A stretch of DNA of 64,000 nucleotides from an uncultured Clostridia bacterium (lineage in GTDB: Bacteria > Bacillota > Clostridia > Oscillospirales > Ruminococcaceae). The notes beneath the pieces were generated by a model that had not been told where the DNA came from, made no database searches, and worked only from the letters and a program-made list of their open reading frames with translations. Below, one piece after another: positions 49,206 through 58,497 of the stretch (within the stretch, counting starts at the first letter, position 1; each line of letters opens with the position of its first letter). The stretch is taken from contig CANRLW010000004.1 of the NCBI GenBank assembly GCA_947631575.1, positions 30,584 through 94,583 of the forward strand, written 5' to 3'. The translations under genes were made by a program, and so were the position numbers.

Positions 49206-50362
49206 ATTTCCCCCTGCTTGAATTTTGAATAAACATAATTTTCCGCAGCTAGTTTTGTTTCAAGTATTTCATCAAGCGACGGATCTTTTATAAATTTAAC
49301 ATCGGAAAGCGCATCTTCTACTGCGTTTCCTATATCGAGAAAGCTTATCTTGTCGTTTAAGAAAAGCGAAACAGCGGTTTCATTCGCGCAATTTATGATA
49401 CATGGTGCATTCCCGCCCATTCTTATTGCCTTTTTTGCGGCTTTAAGACAACCGAAAACTTCTTCATCTGGCTTTTCAAAAGTAAGCGTTCCGACTTCTG
49501 TCAGAGAGAGCTTTTTAGCCGGGCAAGGCAGTCTTTTCGGATATGTCAGCGCCAACTGTATCGGGATACGCATATCCGCTGTTCCAAGCTGCGCGATTAT
49601 CGCGCCGTCCTCGAACTCAACGGCAGAATGAACAATGCTCTGACGGTGAATAACTATTTCGACCTGTTCGGGACTAACGTCGAAATACCGAACCGCCTCT
49701 ATAAGCTCCAAACCTTTATTCATCATTGTCGCACTGTCAACGGTTATTTTAGCGCCCATTTTCCAGTTTGGGTGCGAAAGTGCCTGGGCTTTTGTTACAT
49801 TTTTTAACTCATCACGACTTTTGCCGAAAAAAGGTCCTCCCGACGCGGTCAGGATTATTTTTGACAATTTGTTATTTCCTGCTCCCATAAGGCACTGAAA
49901 AATTGCCGAATGTTCGCTGTCTATAAGCAAAAGGCTTGTGTTGTTTTCTTTAAGTGTTTTCATCACAAGCTCTCCACCTGCGACAAGAGTTTCTTTGTTT
50001 GCGAGAGCAACGCTGTTTTTCGCCTTAAACGCAGCCAAAGTAGGCAAAAGTCCCGCAAATCCTACGACCGCGTTTACCACTCTGTCGCACTTTAACTGTG
50101 CGAGTTCGCATACAGCCTCATCGCCGCAAAGTATTTTTATATTCGTATCGGAAAGCAAGCTCTTTATCTCACCATAATATTTTTCGTCAGAAACGGCAAT
50201 ATATTCGGGGCAAAATTCGCGAGCCTGTTTTTCGAGTATCTCAATGCTGCTGTTTGCGGACAAAGCTTTTACTTTTATATTATGCATACGGCAGACGTCT
50301 AATGTCTGCGTGCCGATAGAACCTGTTGAACCGAGCAGAACAATTTCCATAGCATACTCCAT
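49202..50362 (-). CDS. dxr: 1-deoxy-D-xylulose-5-phosphate reductoisomerase
   Basis: LLGSTGSIGTQTLDV, LANKETLVAGG, DSEHSAIFQC, SHPNWKMGAKITVDSATMMNKGLE. Confidence 0.96.
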   Translation of the reverse strand: MEYAMEIVLLGSTGSIGTQTLDVCRMHNIKVKALSANSSIEILEKQAREFCPEYIAVSDEKYYGEIKSLLSDTNIKILCGDEAVCELAQLKCDRVVNAVVGFAGLLPTLAAFKAKNSVALANKETLVAGGELVMKTLKENNTSLLLIDSEHSAIFQCLMGAGNNKLSKIILTASGGPFFGKSRDELKNVTKAQALSHPNWKMGAKITVDSATMMNKGLELIEAVRYFDVSPEQVEIVIHRQSIVHSAVEFEDGAIIAQLGTADMRIPIQLALTYPKRLPCPAKKLSLTEVGTLTFEKPDEEVFGCLKAAKKAIRMGGNAPCIINCANETAVSLFLNDKISFLDIGNAVEDALSDVKFIKDPSLDEILETKLAAENYVYSKFKQGEI

Positions 50363-50440
50363 TTTCAGCGAAATTATTAGTTTTTTAATAATAAATAATC
50401 AATAGGGAGAAAACAAGGTTTTCTCCCTCAGAAGAAATTT

Positions 50441-51274
50441 TTACTGCATTATCGGCGAAATATAACTGAAAACAATAAACAAAAACGGTACTGTAAACAA
50501 CACACTGTCAAAACGATCGAGAACTCCGCCGTGTCCCGGCATAAAATTACCGAAATCCTTTATTTCATACTGTCTTTTTATTACCGAGGCTGTAAGGTCG
50601 CCGAGAACTCCTATAGCCGAGGCTAAAATTGAAATAGGAATAAGCACCGCATAATTCATTGTGACCTTATGCTGTATAAGCAAATTAAACACAAGGCACT
50701 GTATGGTTACCATAATTCCGACTGTAATAATTCCGCCTATAAGCCCCTCGACTGTTTTTTTCGGACTAATTTCGGGGCAAAGTTTATGCTTTCCGAAAAA
50801 TGTTCCCGCAAAATATGCTCCGCCGTCGCCGAACCATGCGCAGAAAAGCATATAAACTATCATAAATACGCCGACCGACTGGCTTTCATAAAAATATCGG
50901 ATCATGATTATACAGCTTAGCGACATCGGTATAAACAGCCCTGCGCCTCCGCAAGCCGCAAGCTCCATAAGTTTTATTGACTTGTGATTTGCAAGCATTA
51001 TCAGAAGTAAACCTATTACATACACAAAAAGCGCGGACAATCTGTATGGAGCAAAAATATCTAAACAGACGGCAAACGGTATTATAAATGCACTGATTAT
51101 GCAATAACACGACAAAAGCTTGTGTTTTCCGCATTTAACGGCATTTATAAGCTCAAACGTACCAACAGCGGAAAAAGCCGCGATCACCGCCATATAAAGA
51201 TAGCTGTTGTCAATAATCAAAATACCTACACCGACGATTATTCCTACAACAGCGGAAACAATTCTCTTAACCAT
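50441..51274 (-). CDS. cdsA: Phosphatidate cytidylyltransferase
   Basis: GDGGAYFAGTFFGKHKLCPEISPKKTVEGLIGG; SVIKRQYEIKDFGNFMPGHGGVLDRFDS; start set at 51274 (MVKRIVSAVVG). Confidence 0.93.
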   Translation of the reverse strand: MVKRIVSAVVGIIVGVGILIIDNSYLYMAVIAAFSAVGTFELINAVKCGKHKLLSCYCIISAFIIPFAVCLDIFAPYRLSALFVYVIGLLLIMLANHKSIKLMELAACGGAGLFIPMSLSCIIMIRYFYESQSVGVFMIVYMLFCAWFGDGGAYFAGTFFGKHKLCPEISPKKTVEGLIGGIITVGIMVTIQCLVFNLLIQHKVTMNYAVLIPISILASAIGVLGDLTASVIKRQYEIKDFGNFMPGHGGVLDRFDSVLFTVPFLFIVFSYISPIMQ

Positions 51275-51299
51275 TAGAATGCCTTTCGGATAAATACGC

Positions 51300-52004
51300 T
51301 TATATTCCTCCAAATCTACGATTTCTCGCAGAATATTCCGAAATAGCGTATTCAAGATTTTTTTTGGAGAAGTCGGGCCACAGAACGTCCATAAAGACAA
51401 ATTCAGCATATGCCGCCTGCCAGATGAGAAAATTTGAAAGTCTTTGTTCTCCGCTCGGACGGATAATAAGATCAAGCGGCGGCATTTCAGCGGTATACAA
51501 CAATTCTTCTATAGAATTTTCCGATATATCTTCGGGAGCTATCTCCGAATTTGCCGCTTTCTGTGCAAGTATCCTTGCGGCGCGCGTTATTTCATCTCTC
51601 CCGCCGTAATTCAGCGCAATTCCCACAATAAAGCCATCGTTGTCTTTTGTGCTGTCCATTATATCACTCAGTTCAAACTGTATATCCTCTGCAAGCTGAG
51701 TAATATCTCCAAGTATAATGATACGGATATTTTCCTTTGCCGATTCGCGTATATCCTTTATATACCTTCTCAGCAAATTCATTATACCCTCGACTTCGTC
51801 AGTGGGACGCCTCCAGTTTTCGGTGGAAAAAGCATAGAATGTTGCGCATTTAACTCCGAGTTCTCTGCACCAGTTTATAGTCTTTTTAAAAACCTCCGCG
51901 CCCTTATTATGACCGAAATTGCGCGGCAGTCCGCGCTTTTTAGCCCATCGCCCGTTTCCGTCCATAATAAAGCCGATATGAGCGGGAATTTTATTTTCTT
52001 CCAT
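51300..52004 (-). CDS. uppS: Undecaprenyl diphosphate synthase
   Basis: HIGFIMDGNGRWAKKRGLPR; ALNYGGRDEI; IRPSGEQRLSNFLIWQ. Confidence 0.96.
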   Translation of the reverse strand: MEENKIPAHIGFIMDGNGRWAKKRGLPRNFGHNKGAEVFKKTINWCRELGVKCATFYAFSTENWRRPTDEVEGIMNLLRRYIKDIRESAKENIRIIILGDITQLAEDIQFELSDIMDSTKDNDGFIVGIALNYGGRDEITRAARILAQKAANSEIAPEDISENSIEELLYTAEMPPLDLIIRPSGEQRLSNFLIWQAAYAEFVFMDVLWPDFSKKNLEYAISEYSARNRRFGGI

Positions 52005-52558
52005 CAGATAGACATAATTTCCTTATCTTTATCTTCGCCGATCTTATCTATTTTTTCAATATATTTGTCGGTGAGTTTCTGAATTTCCTTTTCAGCCTCT
52101 TTAACGTCGTCCTCGGTTATTTCATTTGCCTTTTTCTTTGCTTTTATCTTATCCATTCCGTCGCGGCGAACGTTTCTTACGGCAACTTTGCTTTCCTCGC
52201 AGGTCTTGCTGACAGTTTTGCAAAGCTCCTTACGGCGCTCCTCGGTAAGCTGCGGGAAAACTATTCTCAATACCGAGCCGTCATTTGTGGGATTTATTCC
52301 GAGGTCACTCGCCTGTATAGCCTTTTCTATAGGCTTTAACTGAGATTTATCATACGGAGTTACAACAAGTATCCTCGCCTCGGCAACAGAAATTGATGCC
52401 ATTTGATTTATGGGAGTAGGCGTACCGTAATACTCGACGGTGATCCTGTCAAGAACAGCAGGGTTTGCTCTGCCTGCCCTAATTGACGCAAGCTCATTTG
52501 AAAGTGCCGTAATGCACTTTTCCATTCTTTCTTTTGTCGCTGAAATAACTTCTTTCAT
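52004..52558 (-). CDS. frr: Ribosome recycling factor
   Basis: [34 protein letters not shown]. Confidence 0.97.
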   Translation of the reverse strand: MKEVISATKERMEKCITALSNELASIRAGRANPAVLDRITVEYYGTPTPINQMASISVAEARILVVTPYDKSQLKPIEKAIQASDLGINPTNDGSVLRIVFPQLTEERRKELCKTVSKTCEESKVAVRNVRRDGMDKIKAKKKANEITEDDVKEAEKEIQKLTDKYIEKIDKIGEDKDKEIMSI

Positions 52559-52578
52559 AAATTTCTTACCCTCCCATT

Positions 52579-53298
52579 TTAATTTATAACAAGTGTTCCT
52601 ACAGGCTTACCCATTGCCGCGTCATAGATATTATCGGGGCGGTCGAGGTTAAATACTATAATAGGAACATCATTATCTGTGCATATAGCGGCAGCGGCGC
52701 TGTCCATTACCTGAAGTTTATTTACAAGAATATCATGATAAGTCAACGTATCAAACTTTTTCGCATCGGGGAATTTTTTGGGATCTTTATCATATATTCC
52801 GTCAACCATTGTTGCTTTAAGAATAACATCGGCTTTAAGCTCTGCTGCTCTCAGCGATGCCGCGCTGTCAGTCGAAAAGAACGGATTTCCCGTGCCGCAG
52901 CCGAAAATAACTATCCTGCCTTTTTCAAAATGCCTTAAAGCCTTTCCCAGAATAAAAGGCTCCGCTACCTGCTGCATAGTTATAGCTGTCTGAACTCTTA
53001 CTACACAGCCAAGACTTTCAAGAACGTCTGCGACAAAAAGCGCGTTCATTGTTGTAGCAAGCATTCCGATATGATCGGCTCTCGCACGATCGGAACCTAC
53101 CGCGTCTCTTCCGCGCCAGAAGTTTCCGCCGCCGACAACAATTCCTATCTGAACTCCCGCGTCGGCAGTTTTCTTTATGCTCCTGCATATTTTTTCTACA
53201 GTCGGCATATCAAGACCCGTTTCCTTGCTCCCTGCAAGAGCCTCTCCGCTCAGCTTAAGCAAGATCCTTTTGTACTTTGGAGCAGACATTTCACCCAT
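52579..53298 (-). CDS. pyrH: UMP kinase
   Basis: [27 protein letters not shown]; start set at 53298 ([11 protein letters not shown]). Confidence 0.95.
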   Translation of the reverse strand: MGEMSAPKYKRILLKLSGEALAGSKETGLDMPTVEKICRSIKKTADAGVQIGIVVGGGNFWRGRDAVGSDRARADHIGMLATTMNALFVADVLESLGCVVRVQTAITMQQVAEPFILGKALRHFEKGRIVIFGCGTGNPFFSTDSAASLRAAELKADVILKATMVDGIYDKDPKKFPDAKKFDTLTYHDILVNKLQVMDSAAAAICTDNDVPIIVFNLDRPDNIYDAAMGKPVGTLVIN

Positions 53299-53320
53299 AA
53301 CAATTCCCCCGTTTTTAAAA

Positions 53321-54562
53321 TCAATAATCCAGAACTCTGATCCTTCCCAGAATTTCAGCTCCGTCGGACACCTTTGCAAGCGCCGAAACAGCGTCCTTTT
53401 CCTTCATTACTTCCGTTACGAAAGCAAGTTCGTTTTCTTCCTTCTTGTTTGAAGACAAATACTTCACGTCTCCGAAAAGTGCCTTTATGACAGCCTTTGT
53501 TACATCAATGTTCCCTGCTTTTAAACGAACGTAATTCGCACAAGTAAACTCGTCAAAAGGACGAATAAACGACTGTTCGCTGTCGGACCAGCCGAGCGAA
53601 CGGCTGGTTTCGTTATGCTTTACGGCGGACACAATATCGCTTACTACCGCGCTCGCAGTAGGAAGTTTACCGGCGCCCTTCCCGTAGAACACAACATCGC
53701 CCGTTGCGTCGCCCCGTACAAGTATCGCGTTGAATACGTCGCTAACGCCGCTGAGCTGGCTTTCGTCCTTGATGACCGCGGGGAAAACACCTATGGATAT
53801 TTCGTTGTTTTCTTCGCGGCGCGCGCAGCCGATAAGCTTTATCTTCGCGTCAAAGCTGTCCATGTATTCAACGTCCGCCAGGGTTACATTTGTAATGCCT
53901 TCTGTATGAACGTTTTCGGGATAAACGTGACGTCCGAACGCAAGAGAGGCAAGTATGCAAATCTTTCTGCAAGCATCAACTCCCTCGACATCAGCAGACG
54001 GATCTCTTTCGGCATATCCGAGCTGCTGAGCGATCTTAAGTGCCTCGTCAAACGACATTCCTTCACGGAACATCTTTGTAAGAATAAAGTTTGTCGTTCC
54101 GTTGAGAATACCTGCGATAGCGTCAATTTCATTTGCCTCAAGACAAGCGTGTATAGGCTTTATTATGGGGATACCGCCGCCGACGCTTGCCTCAAAAAAG
54201 AAATTTACATGATTATCATGAGCAAGTTTTAAAAGCTCCGCTCCTTTTTTGGCAACAAGCTCTTTGTTTGAAGTAACAACGCTTTTTCCTGCAAGAAGTG
54301 AAGACTTTACAAAATCATAAGAAGGTTTTATCCCGCCTATGACTTCTGTCACAACCCTAACTTCGGGATCATTAAGAATAACGTTAAAATCTTTTACGAA
54401 TTTGTCTGCATATGGGCTGTCGGGAAAATCGCGCAAATCAAGGATATATTTTATGTCAAGCTCTTCTCCCGCTTTTTTTTCGAGATTTTCTTTATTTTTA
54501 TAAAAAACCTCGACAGTTCCCGAACCGACAACGCCGTAGCCCAGGACGGCTATCTTCTGCAT
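53321..54562 (-). CDS. hom: Homoserine dehydrogenase
   Basis: IAVLGYGVVGSGTVEV; GGGIPIIKPI; AGILNGTTNFILTKM; start set at 54562. Confidence 0.94.
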   Translation of the reverse strand: MQKIAVLGYGVVGSGTVEVFYKNKENLEKKAGEELDIKYILDLRDFPDSPYADKFVKDFNVILNDPEVRVVTEVIGGIKPSYDFVKSSLLAGKSVVTSNKELVAKKGAELLKLAHDNHVNFFFEASVGGGIPIIKPIHACLEANEIDAIAGILNGTTNFILTKMFREGMSFDEALKIAQQLGYAERDPSADVEGVDACRKICILASLAFGRHVYPENVHTEGITNVTLADVEYMDSFDAKIKLIGCARREENNEISIGVFPAVIKDESQLSGVSDVFNAILVRGDATGDVVFYGKGAGKLPTASAVVSDIVSAVKHNETSRSLGWSDSEQSFIRPFDEFTCANYVRLKAGNIDVTKAVIKALFGDVKYLSSNKKEENELAFVTEVMKEKDAVSALAKVSDGAEILGRIRVLDY

Positions 54563-54602
54563 ATTGAACAATCCTTTCATTTTTATATAATACTACTTAT
54601 GT

Positions 54603-54631
54603 ATTATAACACAATAAGGAATTTTTTTCAA
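54603..54631 (-). promoter_or_regulatory. Candidate sigma-A promoter for hom
   Basis: Minus strand TTGAAA-N17-TATAAT. Confidence 0.6.
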
Positions 54632-54652
54632 TAGCAAATTACAAAAAACTTT

Positions 54653-55081
54653 TTAAGTTGAAATTTCCGACTTAGCGGCGCACTTTTTTAATGTTATCAG
54701 CAAAAGTATGATACCAACGCCCGTAAGAATATGTCCGATGCCCGCAATTCCTGATATAGCCGCGTTTGCGCCTTTTGAAAGTTCCGTTCCCGATACCTCG
54801 AAAACGCCCCTGACTCCGAGCATAATGCCAGTCAGCGGAACTCCGACATTATACAGCGCTCTGAAAACTTTAAAAGTCTTTTCAGCGTAAAGGTCATAAT
54901 GCCTAGCAAATAGTGCTATTATCAGGTATATTACCATTCCGAGCATAAAGAAATGAGTATGCACTTTTCCGAGAGCCGTTTTTCCGTCAAATCCGTTTGC
55001 CCTCGTAAATTCTCTGTAGAAAACGCCGCCAGCCATTGCTAATACAGCATAGCACAGCGCATAATTCAGACTTTTCTTCAT
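54653..55081 (-). CDS. DUF2871-like membrane protein
   Basis: MAGGVFYREFTRANGFDGKTALGKVHTHFFMLGMVIYLI. Confidence 0.7.
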   Translation of the reverse strand: MKKSLNYALCYAVLAMAGGVFYREFTRANGFDGKTALGKVHTHFFMLGMVIYLIIALFARHYDLYAEKTFKVFRALYNVGVPLTGIMLGVRGVFEVSGTELSKGANAAISGIAGIGHILTGVGIILLLITLKKCAAKSEIST

Positions 55082-55191
55082 GATTATCCTCTTTTCATAA
55101 ATTACCGTTTAATTACGGACTTTGATTTTCGCGATATCTGCCTTTTGAACAAATCAAAGCACGACAAGTCAAAAGTATACATCTTGTATCC

Positions 55192-55223
55192 CAAAAATAT
55201 GGCGGAGAAATTCCCCGCCATAT
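55192..55223 (-). terminator. Intrinsic terminator of glgA
   Basis: Minus strand ATATGGCGG...CCGCCATAT followed by T tract. Confidence 0.85.
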
Positions 55224-55228
55224 AATTA

Positions 55229-56653
55229 TTATTGTTCGCCCGTGAGTTCTTTATAAAGTCCGATGTAAAGTCTAGCGGATGTCTCCCAGCTGAAATCTGC
55301 GTTCATCGCGCGACCGACAAGTTTCTTCCACTCGGTTTTGTTTCTGTATAGCTCTCTTGCGCGCTTTATAGAATTAAGCATATCTCCCGCGTTATAGCTC
55401 TGGAATGTAAAGCCAATTCCGTTATCGCCTGCGTCAATTATACTGTCTCTGAGACCGCCCGTAGCGCGTACAATCGGAACTGTTCCGTATCTTGCCGCTA
55501 TCATCTGAGCAAGTCCGCAAGGCTCGCTCTTTGACGGCATAAGGAACATATCCGCGCCCGCATAGATCTTCTTTGCAAGAGAGGGGTTATATCCGCGGTA
55601 GAAACCGACTTTATCGGGATAACGCCAGTGCATTTCCTGGAAGAAATCCTCATACTGCTTTTCGCCCGATCCGAGAATTACAACCTGCATATCTGTCGCA
55701 ACTATCTCGTCAAACACGTATCTTACAAGGTCAAAGCCCTTATGATCCGCAAATCTTGATATCATAGCTATAAGCGGAATGTCATACTGCGGCATTCCAA
55801 ACTCCTCGAATATCGCCGACTTGCAGGCAGCCTTGCCTTTAAGATTTTTAGAACTGAACTTTGCGGCAATGGTGTTGTCGGTTTCGGGATTATAAAGATC
55901 AACGTCAATTCCGTTTAAGAAACCGCAGGTCTTATACTGTTTGTTGCGGAGGATCCTGTCAAGTCCGTGAGAGAACCACGGGTCAAGGATCTCTTTAGCA
56001 TAAGTAGGAGAAACAGTCGTAACTTTATCAGCGACTTCTATTGCGCCCTTCATAAAGTTTATGTCATGGTCATACTCGATTATGCTTACACTCTGAGGCG
56101 GTATGCCTACGATATCCTTTACAAGGTCAAGTCCGTACTGTCCCTGATAACCGATATTATGGATAGTAAAAACGTTCTTTATATCGCCGTAGCCCCACTG
56201 ATTCTTATAGAACAGATGATGATATACGGGAATAAGCGCACACTGCCAGTCGTTTGAATTTATTATCTGCGGGTGGAAATCAATATGACGGAGCATTTCA
56301 AGAACTGCTCTGCTGAAAAATACATATCTTTCGGCGTCGTCATAATAACCGTAAAGACCGTTGTCGCGCTTGAAGTAATATTCATTGTCAATGAAATAAT
56401 AGATAACGCCGTTTACTTCCTGCATAAATACGCCGCAATACTGACTTCTCCAGCCGACAGGAACAGTAAAGTTTGTGAGATAGGTCATCTTTTGTTTCTG
56501 TTCGGGCTTTAACGTATTTACATAATACGGCATTACCACGCGGGCATTATGACCCGCCGCCACAAGTGCCTTAGGCAGAGAGCCAGCCACATCTGCAAGT
56601 CCTCCGCTTGCTGCGAAAGGAAGTGCTTCGCTTGCTGCATACAAAATGTTCAT
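55229..56653 (-). CDS. glgA: Glycogen synthase (GT5)
   Basis: ASEALPFAASGGLADVAGSLPKAL; TVSPTYAKEI; SKSEPCGLAQMIA. Confidence 0.95.
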   Translation of the reverse strand: MNILYAASEALPFAASGGLADVAGSLPKALVAAGHNARVVMPYYVNTLKPEQKQKMTYLTNFTVPVGWRSQYCGVFMQEVNGVIYYFIDNEYYFKRDNGLYGYYDDAERYVFFSRAVLEMLRHIDFHPQIINSNDWQCALIPVYHHLFYKNQWGYGDIKNVFTIHNIGYQGQYGLDLVKDIVGIPPQSVSIIEYDHDINFMKGAIEVADKVTTVSPTYAKEILDPWFSHGLDRILRNKQYKTCGFLNGIDVDLYNPETDNTIAAKFSSKNLKGKAACKSAIFEEFGMPQYDIPLIAMISRFADHKGFDLVRYVFDEIVATDMQVVILGSGEKQYEDFFQEMHWRYPDKVGFYRGYNPSLAKKIYAGADMFLMPSKSEPCGLAQMIAARYGTVPIVRATGGLRDSIIDAGDNGIGFTFQSYNAGDMLNSIKRARELYRNKTEWKKLVGRAMNADFSWETSARLYIGLYKELTGEQ

Positions 56654-56803
56654 AATACAGAACCTCCGATTTTATTCAGCATTAGTATCCAAATATAATA
56701 TATCATATATGCCATAAAAATTCAATAGCTTTTTAAAAATTTAGGCAAATTGACCAAAGCATATAAATTTAATTTTTTTTGAACAAAAATTTTCGATGAA
56801 AAT

Positions 56804-56849
56804 AACAGCGGCATTGCAAATGCCTTTACGGTTTCGCAATGCCGCTGTT
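56804..56849 (-). terminator. Strong hairpin downstream of AIM24-family gene
   Basis: AACAGCGGCATTGC/GCAATGCCGCTGTT perfect 14-bp stem. Confidence 0.75.
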
Positions 56850-56877
56850 TATCTTTTTTATTTTTGATCAAGAAACC

Positions 56878-57543
56878 TTATTTTCCGCCAACCGTAAGCG
56901 CCTCAACAAACTTGTTTTTCGGCATAGTCTGGAGATAAATTTTGCCGGGACCAGTAACTACAGTATTGAATATTCCCTCTCCGCCGAACAGCGTGTTTCC
57001 AATGCCGCCGACAGCTTTTATTTCCATTGTGCAAGTGCCTGACATTGCCGCAAGATAGCCTGTGTCAATAATCATCTGCTGCCCTGCCTGAAGATCGTAT
57101 TCAACTACATATCCGTCAACTTCAATAAACGCCATGCCTGAGCCCGACATACGCTGCATAATAAAGCCTTCGCCGCCGAAGAAACCTGCTCCTATATTTT
57201 TCTGGAACGCTATAGAGAAATTAACCGTAGGCTCGGAAACAAAGTATCCGCCCTTTTGAACAATAAGGTCGCCCTTACCGATATCAAACGGAATTATCGA
57301 ACCGGGAAGTGTAGACGCAAAGCCTATCATACCTTCTCCGCCCTGAGCGGTATATGTATTCTGGAACATAGACTCGCCGGAAAACATCTTGCTGAAAGCC
57401 TTTCCTATTCCGCCTGCGCTTGTCTGCATTTTCATGTTCGGTGTCATCCAGCTCATTGCGCCCTTCTGGCACATAATGGTTTCTCCTGCCTCAAGGTAGC
57501 AGAGCAACACGGGCAACGGTTCGCCTTTGATTTCGTATTTCAT
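56878..57543 (-). CDS. TIGR00266/AIM24 family protein
   Basis: GETIMCQKGAMSWMTPNMKMQTSAGGIGKAFSKMFSGESMFQNTYTA. Confidence 0.9.
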   Translation of the reverse strand: MKYEIKGEPLPVLLCYLEAGETIMCQKGAMSWMTPNMKMQTSAGGIGKAFSKMFSGESMFQNTYTAQGGEGMIGFASTLPGSIIPFDIGKGDLIVQKGGYFVSEPTVNFSIAFQKNIGAGFFGGEGFIMQRMSGSGMAFIEVDGYVVEYDLQAGQQMIIDTGYLAAMSGTCTMEIKAVGGIGNTLFGGEGIFNTVVTGPGKIYLQTMPKNKFVEALTVGGK

Positions 57544-57679
57544 AATTTTTCTCCTTTAAAAATAATAATTGCAAAACCTACATTTTCATTATAAGTTATT
57601 AAAATATCAATGTCAAGGCAAAAACACCATTTTTGTTTATTTCGTCAATTTTCAGCAAAAATTTTGTAAAATCGTACAG

Positions 57680-58249
57680 CTATACTTTAAGACAACTTAT
57701 AATCACAATATACAGTATTATTGCACCAAGTGAGAAAGAAATCCCGCCCGAACAGAAAATGACTGCCGCTAAAATAATTGCCGAGAAAATTCCTGAAAAA
57801 CGCATTATCTTATCTACATTTTCGGGCTTACAACAGCTTACAGCAAAAAATTTCAGAATCTGTGCGCCGTCTAGCGATCCTATAGGAAGAATGTTGAACA
57901 GAGCCGTAAAAAGATTTATAGCCGCAGCTACATTGTTTCCCGCACAAATCAGCAGCAAAGCCGCAATTAGATTTCCTATACAGCCTGCCAAAAGTATGAT
58001 AATCCTAGGAATTGATCCTGCACGGCAAATATCGCGCGATGATATACATATCCCTGCGCCGTAAAACAATATTTCATCAGCCTTTATTCCGAAAACTATC
58101 ATCATAATAAGATGACAAAGCTCGTGCAATCCGCAGGCGCAAAGTGCTGCAAATCCAAATCCGCTGTTTGTGAGAAGAAACAGCGCTGTAACGGCAAAAA
58201 ACGTAAAGCTAAGCCGTACGAAAGTATTTTTTATCCTTATTTCTATCAT
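57680..58249 (-). CDS. M50 site-2 protease, SpoIVFB-like
   Basis: HELCH zinc motif (CGLHELCHLIMMIVFG), NILPIGSLDGAQIL second motif, multiple TM segments. Confidence 0.8.
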   Translation of the reverse strand: MIEIRIKNTFVRLSFTFFAVTALFLLTNSGFGFAALCACGLHELCHLIMMIVFGIKADEILFYGAGICISSRDICRAGSIPRIIILLAGCIGNLIAALLLICAGNNVAAAINLFTALFNILPIGSLDGAQILKFFAVSCCKPENVDKIMRFSGIFSAIILAAVIFCSGGISFSLGAIILYIVIISCLKV

Positions 58250-58354
58250 ATAGAAATATATGACGGCAATTTAAGCAATATGCAGGCAATAATTTGATTA
58301 ATGGGGAAAATAATACTGTATATTTCGTTGCTTATTAGCGCTTTTGAAACGTTA

Positions 58355-58412
58355 TTGAGGGAAAACTTTTTTGTAAAAAAGTTTTCCCTCAAGCTCCCTT
58401 TCAAAAAACTTT
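58355..58412. repeat. Hairpin/dispersed-repeat candidate
   Basis: TTGAGGGAAAACTTTTTT-GT-AAAAAAGTTTTCCCTCAA perfect 18-bp arms followed by GCTCCCTTTCAAAAAACTTT. Confidence 0.7.
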
Positions 58413-58497
58413 CGTGCGACGCTCATTCGGTGGTATTAAAATTAAAAGCTCTTCACCGCTCAAAACTAATTCTAACCTCTAACCTTTTGTACGCATT

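Noticed and set aside
50441-51475. 344-aa N-terminally extended CdsA
   Set aside because: The extra 67 residues overlap uppS and look non-coding; start moved to 51274.
52579-53379. 266-aa N-terminally extended UMP kinase
   Set aside because: Extension runs into the hom 3' end; start [11 protein letters not shown] at 53298 fits the family.
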